Origin: Atopsyche davidsoni
Taxonomy: Eukaryota > Arthropoda > Insecta > Trichoptera > Hydrobiosidae
Reading direction: 5' to 3'
DNA length: 64,000 nucleotides
NCBI GenBank assembly: GCA_022113835.1
Contig: JAILWY010000009.1
Coordinates: 9,710,001 to 9,774,000 of the forward strand
Shown one piece after another: positions 22,796-34,784 of this stretch. The notes under the pieces were generated by a model. The model searched no databases. It worked only from the letters and a program-made list of their open reading frames with translations, and was not told the DNA's origin. Numbering within the stretch: the first letter of the stretch is position 1; each line of letters starts with the position of its first letter. A program made the translations under genes and the position numbers.

Positions 22796-23453
22796 AACCG
22801 AATGTCAAACCGGCAAAGAGAAATGAGTTATCAGTATACATGCCAAAAATTGCTTCACCATCCGAGATCAAACAATGTACTAGCCCCTGCTCGTTCATTG
22901 TTTGGGCGTTAGGTCTGGACCCCCTGGTCCAGACGAACAAAACTAAAATAACGAAACTAAAAAAATATTAAATATATCAATTATTATAATATATAAATAT
23001 GTTTTTAAAAAAATCAAATGAATTTGTAACATTTTAAACATATTTCTCATTTATTAATAAATATAAAATAAATAAATATTAATAAAATATCAATGTTAAA
23101 ATTTTAATAAAATATTTTTTTTAAACCTAGTAATTTAAATAATTACTATGTTTCGTAGGTCTTTGGTGAATATTTGTATTGTAAGAATATAACAAATGAA
23201 TGTTGGTTTTCTTGAAAAATCGGTGCCTGTCCTCGCAGCGGCCAGACGTTTCAATTATCCGTCTCGACTTCAAAATATTCTACATCGCGGTCAGTTTCAA
23301 ATATTTAATATCTAAGCTCATATATATGCAATATATGACCTTTTTTTATCGATTAATATTTATTTTTCCAGTTAAACTTTGTCTTTGCTGCTTCCTGTAT
23401 TATCTGGTTTCTGTCTTTCCTGTTTCCTGCCTATTTTAATTCTTGTTTTTGTT

Positions 23454-23661
23454 GCTTCCAGCCCATCCTACTTCAGGATGCCTGCCCTTACTGCCACCTG
23501 ACGTCTCAACTTCAGGATGCCATGCCGCCATCCCACATCGCATCTTTACTCAATTGCAGGCAACCGTAAAGATGCGATGTGGGATGGCGGCATGGCATCC
23601 TGAAGTTGAGACGTCAGGTGGCCAGTAAGGGCAGGCGTCCTGGAGTAGGGTGGGCTGGAAA
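23454..23661. repeat. Long foldback (inverted repeat, 95-bp arms)
   Basis: The left arm 23454-23548 and right arm 23567-23661 are almost exact reverse complements, separated by 18 bp. Shared segments include CTTCAGGATGCCATGCCGCC, CCCACATCGCATCTTTA and GACGTCTCAAC. A diverged third partial copy of the left arm lies at 23787-23855. The near identity of the arms suggests recent formation or gene conversion. No transposase is nearby. Confidence 0.92.
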
Positions 23662-23689
23662 CATAAATGGCAGTTAAAACGCGACACAA

Positions 23690-23785
23690 CTCTAACGAAA
23701 AAATCACGGAACAATATGGAACGGAACGGAAAAAAATAGCAAAACGGAAAAAAAATAATAACGAAACGGAACGTAAAAAAAAAAA
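23690..23785. repeat. Purine-rich ACGGAA repeats
   Basis: Between the foldback and its third partial copy, GGAACGGAACGG, AACGGAAAA and GAAACGGAACG recur on a poly-A background. Almost the whole stretch is purine on the + strand. It may be a SINE tail or a simple-repeat expansion. Confidence 0.6.
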
Positions 23786-24101
23786 TAACTTCAGGATGCC
23801 CGACCGTGCCACCATCCCGCATCGCATCTTAACAGTTGCCTGCCGTTGCTGCCCACATTTTTGATTGTAAATAAATATATGTAAAATATATTTTTTTCAT
23901 TTGTCACAATAAAATGTGAATGTTGCATTTGTTAAAAATTTTAATTTCACATGTTATAGTAAATTATGTATATGCAATTCCTCAACTTAAAATTTATTAA
24001 AAAAATAAATTATTATGCTATTTCGGTATTATTTATTTATTCATTTTTCTAATAAGAAGTTTAATATTTTTGACAGAGAGTACTTGGTGGAATTCCATTT
24101 T

Positions 24102-24301
24102 AATATTTTTTTGAATAAAATATCTGAGTGATTTTCCACATGTTCGTTTTTATTTGTGACCGGTTTCGCCAACCTTTCACGTTGGCATTATCAAACAGAG
24201 TGAGATTTTATATAATAATAAGCAGTTCGGTTGGCGAAACCGGTCACAAATAAAAACGAACATGTGGAAAATCACTTAAGTATTTTATTCAAAAAAATAT
24301 A
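24102..24301. mobile_element. Foldback MITE with about 70-bp inverted arms
   Basis: The left arm 24102-24173 includes TTTTCCACATGTTCG, TTTTTATTTGTGACC and GGTTTCGCCAACC. The right arm 24230-24301 is its reverse complement with one or two changes. A loop of about 56 bp (CACGTTGGC...) lies between. Related ends occur at 32258 and 55444, so this is a multicopy family. Its superfamily is unknown; no target duplication is evident. Confidence 0.88.
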
Positions 24302-24563
24302 AACTATTATTCTAAACTTTTATTTTAATTTTAAAAAAATATAGGTGCTGACATTGTAGAATTTGATATATCAATTTACCAATGTTAATTAACATCTCAT
24401 AAAATTGATTATCTATATAATGCAGTATTTTAAGATTTATAGAAATTTTCTTTTTGATGAACTGTTATATTAATTGTGATATATATAAAATAAGATTTTG
24501 GTTAGACCAAGAAGAGAGGTGCATGTAAACAGTATCACATCTGCATTATTCAAGTCATATTTG

Positions 24564-24604
24564 TTATTTAGTTTGGCGTATAATGAATACGCCAAACTAA
24601 ATAA
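24564..24604. repeat. Perfect 18-bp hairpin
   Basis: TTATTTAGTTTGGCGTAT at 24564-24581 is followed by loop AATGA and the exact reverse complement at 24587-24604. It could be the closed ends of a tiny MITE or cruciform-prone DNA. Confidence 0.9.
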
Positions 24605-25644
24605 AAATCATATAAATAAATCAATGATTAAAATAGATAATACAAAATATATAAGAGGTTGATTTTTTTAATAGGAATTTGTGATGATTCATCATTCAGA
24701 TTCAGATTCAGATTCACCATCATCATTATTATTCGACCGTAGGGTGTTCATATGCCACAGTGGTGTTTGTGATAGTTGCTTAAAAAAGAAACCATAAGAA
24801 TTCGGTAAAAGAGGCTCAGCATTCCAATAATCCCGTAAATTATATTTCCAATGAATCATTGATCTTAGTATTTGGATTCTAGTTCGATCGATTATAAAGA
24901 AAGTTAAATGAAACATATGCATATGGCTAGAAGAGTACTATGTTTTATTTGTTTTACATCGTTTTTGCCTTTCAATGGTTTTTCAAGTTTATGGGTTTGT
25001 TAAGCTGTAGAAAACAATCTTAACACGTAAAGACGCTCACAAATAAAAATTATCGTAATATTCTATCCATTCGGAAACGAGTGCTAAAATGAGTTAAAAA
25101 ATATATTTATTATACATGTTTTATTTAATTATATATTCATTGAGTAATCCTATTTTATGTATTTTCTGATCTACCTTAAGCTTCTGTGTTGTTTCATGGC
25201 TTAACGCTATTATAAATATTCATAAATTATCAACGCGGAAACAATGGGGAGTCAATAACATAGCAGCCAGAATATTTTCATCCTTTTTTTTCTCCCCGTC
25301 AAGCAATATTAATAACGGGCAGGGAAGATCGGTGATAATGTGTTCGGGCACGATCTTGCCTAACCGGTAGACGAGCGCCTTCAAGTGTTATTGTAATAAG
25401 ATGTGGCATTATTTTCCACCTCATGCATTGCATAACTCAGGAATGTTACGGCCGTGTCAGTCGGCCGGGGTCAGGAGGTTCCGCCCCGGATGGTCCGACG
25501 GGTGATTTATTTTTAAATTAACGGAAGACTCGAAACCCCGCTGTAATAGACACCGATAAAGCAAGTATCGCATAATATATACCATATATGATACAGCTCT
25601 GATGTCATGAGTAGAGTTCTGCAATATATAATAAAAATAATCTT

Positions 25645-26045
25645 CCCTGCTCTTCCCATTCTGTTGCTTATGCATGACTGCCATTCTGTATCGTGGATCG
25701 GTAATGGATTCGTGGACTTGGAATGATTGTGGAGAGATGTGCTCTGGAAGTATAGTACCTTGTCGAGGAGGGGAGATCCTGCTATTGTTTCTGTAGCTTG
25801 CTACAGATTCTAAACGCCAGAGCTTGGTAAGGAAATGCTTATATCATATTGCTATTGGGCAGCCTGAATACGCAAACTCATCCTTCCAATATGAAACTGC
25901 GGTGTAGAAGGACCCGGGGACCCACTAAACTGTTTTCCTTTAGAAACCATGAACACTGGCTCAGCATGAATATATATGTTTAGTGAAATGGTCGCCAAGC
26001 TCCTCTGAGGAGAGGCACTTGACAAGAAAAGAGAAAATAATAAAC
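25645..26045 (+). repeat. Dispersed LINE/SINE-type repeat, copy 1
   Basis: It shares ordered blocks with the copy at 32860-37095: GTGGACTTGGAATGATTGTG, GCTATTGTTTCTGTAG, CTGCTACAG-like, AAACTGCGGT-AGAAGGAC, and a tail with CTC-TCTG-GGAGAGGCACTTGA followed by AAGAAAAG. The tail alone recurs at 46859. No coding is visible. It is probably the 3' region of a non-LTR retrotransposon or a SINE. Confidence 0.8.
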
Positions 26046-29000
26046 AATGCCATTTCGCGGCTGGTTACAAGCCTCTAAGTACTTAGCAATTAAAACTGAA
26101 TTTATATTCAATGACGTTCACCTATAATTCCACTCATCCAATAAAATATTTCGTATCTGATTATATTTTCAACAAACTATTTAAAGAAAACAAAATAATG
26201 ATGAAAGATATCGCATAAAAAAGTCAAGTATGAAAATATTATGATTATTTTTAAATCGAATTAGCTTTGAGGTTGTACACATAATCTCCAAGTCATTAAA
26301 CCCCGCACACATTAGGCTTTGGGTGTAATGAATATAAAAAAATCGATCATGAAATATTATCTTATTAGAGATACTTTTTCATTTTGAGTTTACACATTTT
26401 GTCAGATGACTCGCGCATGACTTGCGAATTCTTCAAAAAGAAACCGCTAAAAGGTTGTCATTAGAACATGAGTGCTTATTAAATTGATTCCATATTGAAG
26501 CGCCGAGAGTGAACAGACTATAATTACCGAACAAACTACAGACGTGTCCTTTTCCGGTGGGTATGAATCGAAGGACGAATTTTGACTTCTGAGGTCATCT
26601 GACGACATAAAAACCAATATTACCATAGATCGGAATTTGTTACGCTACCACGATGATAATTTTATTATATTTATTATGAATTAATTTCAATTGGTATACA
26701 CAATACAGTTGAAGGATAATATATACAAATGGCAAACAAGTGACCACATTGGCACAAAAGCTGTTCTATTAAGATATATTATTAACAAAATATAAGCGAA
26801 TGAAACAGGTATCCTCTCTAGATTTTCTTGTTCTCCGCCGATAAATTCTTGATCACACGATGCCGCAAATCGACAGACATAACAATAAAATGTAAAATAT
26901 TACTAATGCTTTAGGTCCAAGTTTACACATATTTCATAAAACTGCACGAGTATATATATAAATATATATCTGAATACAGTTATCCACACCATATGTTTCA
27001 AAAGTTTCTGAAGATATGAGTTGAAAACTTCTCTATCTGAATAAAGATTAATAATAAAATTAGATGAATCAACATTTTAAAAACACGGAAATTATTACAT
27101 ACATAAAAACTAAAAATTATATAGTATTAATAAAGTGAAAAACTCTCACATCAATAGCAATATTCAGAAATAAAATAGTTTTTTGAATATGATTTTTTTT
27201 TTGCGCATTTACTGAATACCTTAGAGAAATATTTTGAAGTTTGGATGGTACAAAATAAATTTGAAAAGGACATTATTTATTTTATATTCATTTTCATAAC
27301 CCTTTTTATTTGTCATTTTATAATGAAATACGATCATGTATGTACGGCCGCTTGACTTTCAACCCTTCCGTTTGAAAGGTTAAAGCAGGCATATGTGACC
27401 AGTTCCAATAATAAAAAAGACAAAACAATAATAAAAAAACATTTATTTAAAATTTTAACCTTAGCTTTATGTGACTGAATTTTATTTTATTTATTCAAGT
27501 GGCTGATGCTGAGTAAGTGCTAACAAATATATTAATTCTTAGCGAAAACTACAGAATATTACGATATCATATAATATTTACTGCTACTGAACTAATGGCA
27601 GATTATTATAAAAAGTATATTTCTGAAAATCTGTGTTTTTGTTATTTTTCCACTCTAAAGATGTTTTATCGAGATACACGAAAATCATGAGCATGGATTG
27701 GTAACGTGCAAAAATATTACATTTAGTTCGCAAATCATATCGACCTTATAAAATAAACCTTTTTACTATGTGTGACTCGTGAACTTCATTATATTTTATT
27801 TGTTTTTCCTGTTATGCTTTAATTTCCTACATTTTCAAAAGAATAAAACAACAAATGGTATTTGGTGTATAAGGTTTATTTTTCAAGTACTAACGACAAC
27901 AACCCCAATTAACGGAGAAGATAGATTTCCCGTGATAAACATAGGACACGATATAATCATGTACGCTTTTAATAAAAAAGAAAGACAAACATTAAGATAC
28001 TGATGAAGTGCGGTAAAAAAATTATAACCAGTTAACAAGTCAGAAAAACAAGTCTCCTTATCAAGAAGCCTAGTTATTTATACAAAAAGGTTAAAGCATC
28101 CTTTTTCATTTCAAAAATACTTAGTAAAAATACAATTTAATTCGATATACTTGATCACGGGAACATAATTTATTCAATTAGCTTAAAAATGAGCTCCAAA
28201 GGGGCGAGTAATCAATTTAACGAACAGTATTTTTTTGCTCGAAGCTTCTGGTACAAAGGTAGACAACAAAACCACACTTCAATTATAGAGCATAATAAGC
28301 TCTCCGGTTGTTGTCCACTGGCCTCCCCCGACACCCCTAAGTTATCGCCGGGTATTTTTTCAAGCTGTACAAACAGCCCCCGCGACCTGTTGACTCGAGG
28401 GCTGGCTTCTGATGACGCAGGCAGTGGGCGAACTTAATGAGAAAAGGCTTTCACTCGCTGTCCGTAGTCGCCACAGCTTTCTTGGAAATTTTCCCCATAA
28501 ATATTATAACAGAGCGTGGGTGGATGCCCGTCGCTTGAACGCGGTTTCCTAAGGAAAACTTCCTTTTAAGGTTCATAAAGATATCGTCCATTAGAGCTAT
28601 AGAATAATAAAGTGAATACAATGAGGCGTTGGCCACGTTCGTGTAATTCAATTTGACTTTTTTATATTCTCTTCAGCGTTACCTGTATGTATTCTTTAAA
28701 TATAAATTTAGAAAATAATGTATTTTAACTGTTACTGGAAAATAAACTAGTTAATGAAATTATAGCTAGGTATTTTGAATGCATAAATAAGAATCCCAAT
28801 GCATCATTTGCATACAAATGGAAACAAATATATTACAGGGATAATCATATTTTAAAGCAGCATACAAATTGCATGCATAATTAAAAAATACGTATTCTCA
28901 GACCGGAAAACAAAATGCTGCATCAAATTCAAATAAGTTCAGTATTGTGTTCAATAATGAAGTGTTTTCAAACATAATTAATAATTCTTCATCACAAGAT

Positions 29001-32000
29001 GTGACGAAGACATTCCGACTTAACATTTAAAATAACTTCAATAAGTATTTTTGTGTCACACAAGAAAGTCTCGTGAAACTTTTTAATTCAAGAAACGCCA
29101 TAAAATCGTGGCCATCGATCGACTTCTTTAAATTTAATTTCATAAAACAATTTGCTTGCCATCTTAATTTGGCGGTCGAAAAAAAAAAGGCCGTAGCCCT
29201 ATTTTTGATAATGTTAACCGGAGGCTCATAGCCACGTTTAAACTGTTGGCATCATTATCAAACACTTAACTGGTAGATCTATCTGTCATAATAATACGGT
29301 GAACTATACACATAATGAAAACAGGTATGTACTTATTTAGCCTAAAGATCAGACCGAACATAGAAATACGCATTACCAGACACGGAAGTGCGAAAATATA
29401 ATTTTTAATAGTACACTTTATAAGTTATATAAACTAGATCTTGTCTGCTATACGTGGCGCCATGCTGTCGAATCTATATTTTTTTGACTGATTATATTTT
29501 CGACAAGTAATATCTATCTGTGATTTGTAAACAAAATGTTATACGATTGGCACTCAGCTTTGAAAAAAAATAAAGTACACATATAATATATCGTTTCATT
29601 TTACAAATAAATATCTAAGTATAAAAGTAGGTTTTATGAAAATCAAATAGGCATTTTATTGTATCGGTACCACAAATTTATTTATCAGAAAAAATTTAAA
29701 TCAAGCCTGATCAGACGCGACCTTTCGACAAAAGTCTTGAAATAAATAAAACGAGAACTAAAAATATAATATTTAAAAACCGATATCGATGTAAATAAAT
29801 ATGTTACAATAGTATTTATTTATGTATTTCATGTTTTTTTTTAAATATTGGTGAATGAAGAGTAGACCTAAATTATAAAACATTTTGACGAACTATTTTT
29901 CTCTTCAGACCAAATGAATTTGGAAATAGCCAATATCTTTTTCTGGTAATTGTATTATGAAAAATTATGAGTCGCCGACAATATAAAAATGATCGACTAT
30001 GGGTTTGATTGATTAAGTTTGAGGACCATTTTAAAATAAACTCCAAAAAAGCTAGCTCCGAGAAAAAAAAGCCTAGTAAAATAATAAATAATTAGTGCGT
30101 CTTACATCACGACCTTATTTTTTCAAATGTCGTTTGACAGTCAAGCTGGCGTATATTCTTTAGTGAAAAGTTCGATACTCGATCCGCATACTTAATCATA
30201 AATAAGGGAATCCCCGCTCAATGTTCCAAGAATGTAACCATGGTCAGAATTTTTTTTTTCTTTATATCGGTATTATTGGAAGCTTGCCATGTTTATCGGC
30301 ATCGGCGATGGACAACAAATATTAATTTTCTCGACAGCATCCAAGTTCCTTGAATACCGAAGCTATTAACATTATATTTAATCATTAGACATTAATGACA
30401 TACAATGATAATATTTAACCGAACCAAGTTCACGCTCTGTTCATTCCACCCCGTTCTAGAAAGTTCACGTTATGAATGGCCAAGTAGCTGAGTTCATACT
30501 TTCAGAAAAATTGGCATGTTTTTAAATAGGTGACCTTTGCGATTTTCAGAGTCAAATAAAAGGTCTCCACACACATTAGTCAGTGTATTAGTCAGAAAGC
30601 TCGTGGCGTATGGCGTATATCACGAAAGCTGTGATTTATGTCGTCTCGACTGGGCCGGGCCGACCGCGCCACCGTTCCGGTAAACAACTCGGATGACGCC
30701 ACGCAAGGAGGAGTCGATCTGCGTCTTCATTACACACCTGTTATTGCATATTATTATGCTGAAATCACACGGAAATTACATGCTCACACGGCGTATATGT
30801 AAACCGCAGTGAATAAGTTCAATGCCAAACAATGGCAAACATATGCTTTTTTCTCGTCTACAATACTCGGATAATAAATAAAACAGAAAGAAAAAAATAT
30901 TTTCTATAAATTTCACTAAAAAGTTTTCCTCCTGTAATAAAGTTAGAGGTCATTAATGAATTTCTTTAGTCTTGCATGTCAGACATGAATTTTTTTCCGA
31001 ATTAAATTGTGTATGTTGACAGTGTTCTTGTATTTTATTCATTTGTAGCCTCGTACAACATAATAGCCTTCAACTTATAGAAGCCGTGTGGGTCATCCTG
31101 ATTAGCATAATATTATGATTTCCTTGTTAATAAAATCCAACAATAGAAATATTATTATTAATTGACTGTCGTTTTTTTTATAATATCACGAATCACGTTG
31201 TTTCGTGTGACTTCACATTAATAAATTCCGTTAGGAAAGAAATTAAAATAACCGCAACTGCCTAGAATTTGGTTAAAAATCATAAAATCTTTATAATGAA
31301 ATGTTTTAAATATATAGATTATTTTTTGGATTGATTGTCGTCACAGTTAAGCGTGACACTAACCTGATTTAACTGCAAGAAGTTGCTCGGTCCTAGGAAG
31401 TAAGTAGGCGGAATAATGAACTTGCATAAAATATTTCAGTATGACTACTTACATAAATTTTAAAATTGCACGATTGATTATTGTCTGTATTAATATTTTG
31501 TAAACAAACACAAAGATTCAAAATTATAAGAGAAGTTAACTGAGAATCAAATTGCTCGTACTTTAAAAGCATTTATAATATTTAGGTGCCGCCAATTATC
31601 TATTGTGAAATAAGCTGTTAGATTGAGTGTTTATCTACAAATGATTGATGTTTATATCGATTGATATACAATTAACTAAATTGCGTACTCATTAATAGTT
31701 GAAAAAACCATTTAATTTAAAACACTTTAGTTTCAACTTACGAGTATTAGTGGGTGATAAATCCTACACTTTGCTCTGTGATTGGTACACTTGCCCGTTT
31801 ATGACGTAAATAATGATACGCATTTTACTACACAGTCGATTGATTGACATAAGGCTTTAGATTACAGAGTTTACTTAAGTTCTTTAATTAAAGCATAAAA
31901 AAAACTAAACCAGAATGTAAAATAATATATAATTTGAGGACATATATAGTTCTGAAAATATTTATCAAATTTATACAGCAATACACATTTTTTATAATAC

Positions 32001-32250
32001 GAGCAGTAGTAAGAATAGCTCTGATCCCAATTTAAAATTCTTAAAATCGTACAATTTGTAATGACAGGATAAGTTCTTTTCAAAAAAAATTCACTGAATT
32101 TCTAAAACCATCATGCAGTAAAATCAACCAATAGTACACTTTATACCCTAATTTTTCTTTTTACTACTTTAAAAGTACATTTATACCTGCTATGGTTTTG
32201 TTGAATAACCAATATATCCAATACCGCATAGTTCTAGTTTTTATAGTTTC
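26046..32250. other. Intergenic, no gene seen
   Basis: Six kilobases of AT-rich sequence. Open frames are short and without motifs, including one at 27779-28003 and one at 28189-28437 in a mildly GC-rich patch. I see no RNA gene, promoter or transposon with defined ends. Confidence 0.55.
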
Positions 32251-32390
32251 TTAATTATTGACCGGTTTCGCCAACCTAGCTTGTTGGCGAAACTAAACAC
32301 GTCAATAATTGAAACATGAGAATACTAATAAATACTTATTTTAATGATAATATATAACAGAGATCCACCAAGTACTTTCAATCGGGGGCT
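32250..32390. repeat. Diverged copy of the GGTTTCGCCAACC foldback family
   Basis: GACCGGTTTCGCCAACC is followed, after about 8 bp, by GTTGGCGAAAC, so the loop has almost vanished. Nearby CCACCAAGTACTTTCAATC is the inverse of the AGTACTTGGTGGA sequence flanking the element at 24.1 kb. Confidence 0.7.
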
Positions 32391-33215
32391 TTTGAGATAG
32401 TAGAATCATTGATAAAATAAAAACTCATTAACAAAACAGCAGCGACATATTTAAAATTGTACGTTTGAGTATTTGGTGTATTTATAATGTGTGTCGGTGT
32501 TTTGACTCCAATCGTAAACAAATCAGATTTAGTTAGTTGCGCTCGCTCTTGGCCCGAGTCTCAAGGCGACAGAATGGCCTCACGTGACCGCCGGTGACGC
32601 GAAGTTATTAAAACTTAACGACTCCTCGGACACTCAAAAATAACACCGACTTCGAGAACATCGCATCCAAGCCCCGCGATTTCTCAATAATGCCACCTTG
32701 CACATGCGAGAATCCATGGAATTGAAGCTTTCCGGCCCTAAGCCAGAGACTGTCTACCCGCGGGTATTTGATTTTTTTAATAGTATTTAAATATTATGTG
32801 TATATGCCAGAAAAACTATTTCAAAGTTTCCCTTACCAAATACGTGACAAATGGATTTCTCTTCCCCCCTCTCGTCATTCTGTTACTTATACATAGCTGT
32901 TATTCTATATCCTAAGCGCGTGTAAAGGATAGGTGGACTTGGAATGATTGTGCAGGGATGTGTTCTGGAAGTACCTTCTGCTATTGTTTCTGTAGTCTGC
33001 TACAGAAGAAGTATCAGACTTAAATTCCAGAGCTTTGTAACGAAAGGATTGTAAAAAATGCTATCGGGCAGCAGCAATACGCAGACCTATCCTTCGAATG
33101 TAAAACTGCGGTTCAGAAGGACACACTACACCATAGGTGGCCAACCTTTTTCAGCTACCGGGCCAAATTGAAGAAATGGGATTGCCTACTGGGCCGGACG
33201 ACAAAATTTCATTTA

Positions 33216-34430
33216 CCAGGTGTACTCTTAATTAATTTCCGGTTTTTTTCGATAGATAGCGTTCTGTATTTTGCTTTGCTGTTGGTAGCACTTATATGTT
33301 TTTATTGCGTGTCAAAGATGTCTGCATTCGTACCGAATTTTGAACATATGCGCCATGCATTGGTTTTCATGTTTAATCAAGGGAAAAAAGTGTCCGAGAG
33401 CCACCGTGCGCTTGTGGAAGTTTATGGCAATCATGCTTTAACACTTCGAACATGTGAAACGTGGTTTCGACAATTCAGAAATGGAGATTTCGACCTGAAC
33501 GACGTCGCACGCTCCGGCAAGCGAAAATCGTTTGATGACGTCGAATTGCAAGCGTATTGGATGAAGACGATACGCAAACGCAACGACAGCTTGCAGAAGC
33601 GCTGGGAGTTTAACAGCAAGCAATCTCCAAACGTCTGCGAGCCATGGGGAAAATTCAGAAGTGCGGAAAGTGGGTGTCGCATGAACTGACCGAGAGACAA
33701 ATGGAAAATCGAAAAGTGACATGTGAAATGCTGCTTCAACGATACAAAAGAAAGTCTTTTCTGCATCGTATTGTTACTGGCGATGAAAAATGGATTTTTT
33801 TAGAGAACCCTAACCGCAAAAAATCGTGGGTGAGTCCAGGTGAAGCATCGACATCGACGGCACGGCCAAATCGTTTCGGTCGGAAGGCCATGCTGTGTGT
33901 GTGGTGGGACCACACCGGTGTTATCTACTTTGAACTGCTGAAACCTGGTGAAACTGCGAACGCCGTTCGCTACGAACAACAAATCAAAGATTTGAGCCGA
34001 GCAATTGCGGAAAACCGACCAGAATATAAAGAAAGACAGAAGCAGGTGATTTTGCTCCATGACAATGCACCATCGCATAAGTCGAAACGCGTTCGCGACA
34101 CGCTGGAACAACTCCAGTGGGAAATGCTTGATCATGCGGCTTACTCACCAGACTTGGCTCCATCGGACTACTACCTCTTTGCTTCGCTGGGCCACGCACT
34201 TTCTGAGCAGCGCTTCGATTCTTATGAAAATTTGCGAAATTGGCTCACCGAGTGGTTCACCACCAAAGACAGTCAATTCTATTGGCGTGATATCCACAAA
34301 TTACCGGAAAGGTGGGAAAAATTTATAGAAAACGATGGAAAATATTTTGAATAAAATATCTTTAACACTTCTCTTGCAATATTGTGTTTTATTTACAAAA
34401 AAATCGGAAATTAATTACAAGTACACCTGG
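33216..34430 (+). mobile_element. mariner element nested in the hAT
   Basis: The element is 1,215 bp. The left end CCAGGTGTACT-TTAATTAATTTCC and the inverted right end match over about 30 bp, with TA on each side (33214-33215, 34431-34432). It carries a mariner transposase on the + strand. It landed in the TTAA at the left edge of a MITE, so the TTAA is now split. Confidence 0.95.
33318..34354 (+). pseudogene. Broken mariner transposase (D,D34D)
   Basis: The likely start is ATG 33318 (MSAFVPNFEHMRHALVFMF). The helix-turn-helix part is followed by a frameshift near 33555, after which the true frame reads LDEDDTQTQRQLAEALGV, a stop at 33611-33613, then QQAISKRLRAMGKIQKCG. From 33644 it is open to 34354 and has TGDEKW, HDNAPSH and YSPDLAPSD. 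Exactly 34 residues separate the last two catalytic Asp, which defines classical mariner. About 345 residues is full family length. One frameshift and one stop inactivate it. Confidence 0.93.
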
Positions 34431-34433
34431 TAA

Positions 34434-34696
34434 CACGTTGACTGTCATTGTAATTTTCAAAAATCTGGTTGAAAATGACAATTTGATTGGCATTATATTA
34501 TTAAAAACTCTCATTTTAGTGCATGGTTATCATCAAAAAGCAAAATTTTCTGTTCATGCAAGCCAGCATTGATTTTTTTTTCATTTCCCAGAAGCCATCT
34601 ATCGATATTAGCACTGATATATTCCGAGTTTAATCGTAGCTGCACAAAAATGGCAAGTAAACAAGGATGAGATAATTCGTAGCGGCAGTCAACGTG
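34434..34696. mobile_element. TTAA-flanked MITE (piggyBac-like) nested in the hAT
   Basis: The ends CACGTTGACTG and CAGTCAACGTG are exact inverses. The right flank is TTAA at 34697-34700. The left TTAA is present but split by the mariner: T at 33213, TA, then A at 34433. TTAA targeting suggests piggyBac mobilisation. It is 263 bp with no coding. The superfamily call is inferred. Confidence 0.82.
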
Positions 34697-34784
34697 TTAA
34701 TATAAAAAGCAAGCAAGAAATATAGTGTTTTTATAGAAGATACAATTTTATTTGTATATAAAAATAAACAAAATATATTGCATT

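Noticed and set aside
24692..24922. Minus-strand frame ending in acidic GESESESE
   Set aside because: The acidic end is a TCAGAT simple repeat, and the rest has no motif or splice context.
33168..33317. Upstream in-frame extension of the mariner first reading frame
   Set aside because: It crosses the mariner left end into the hAT element, so the true start is ATG 33318.
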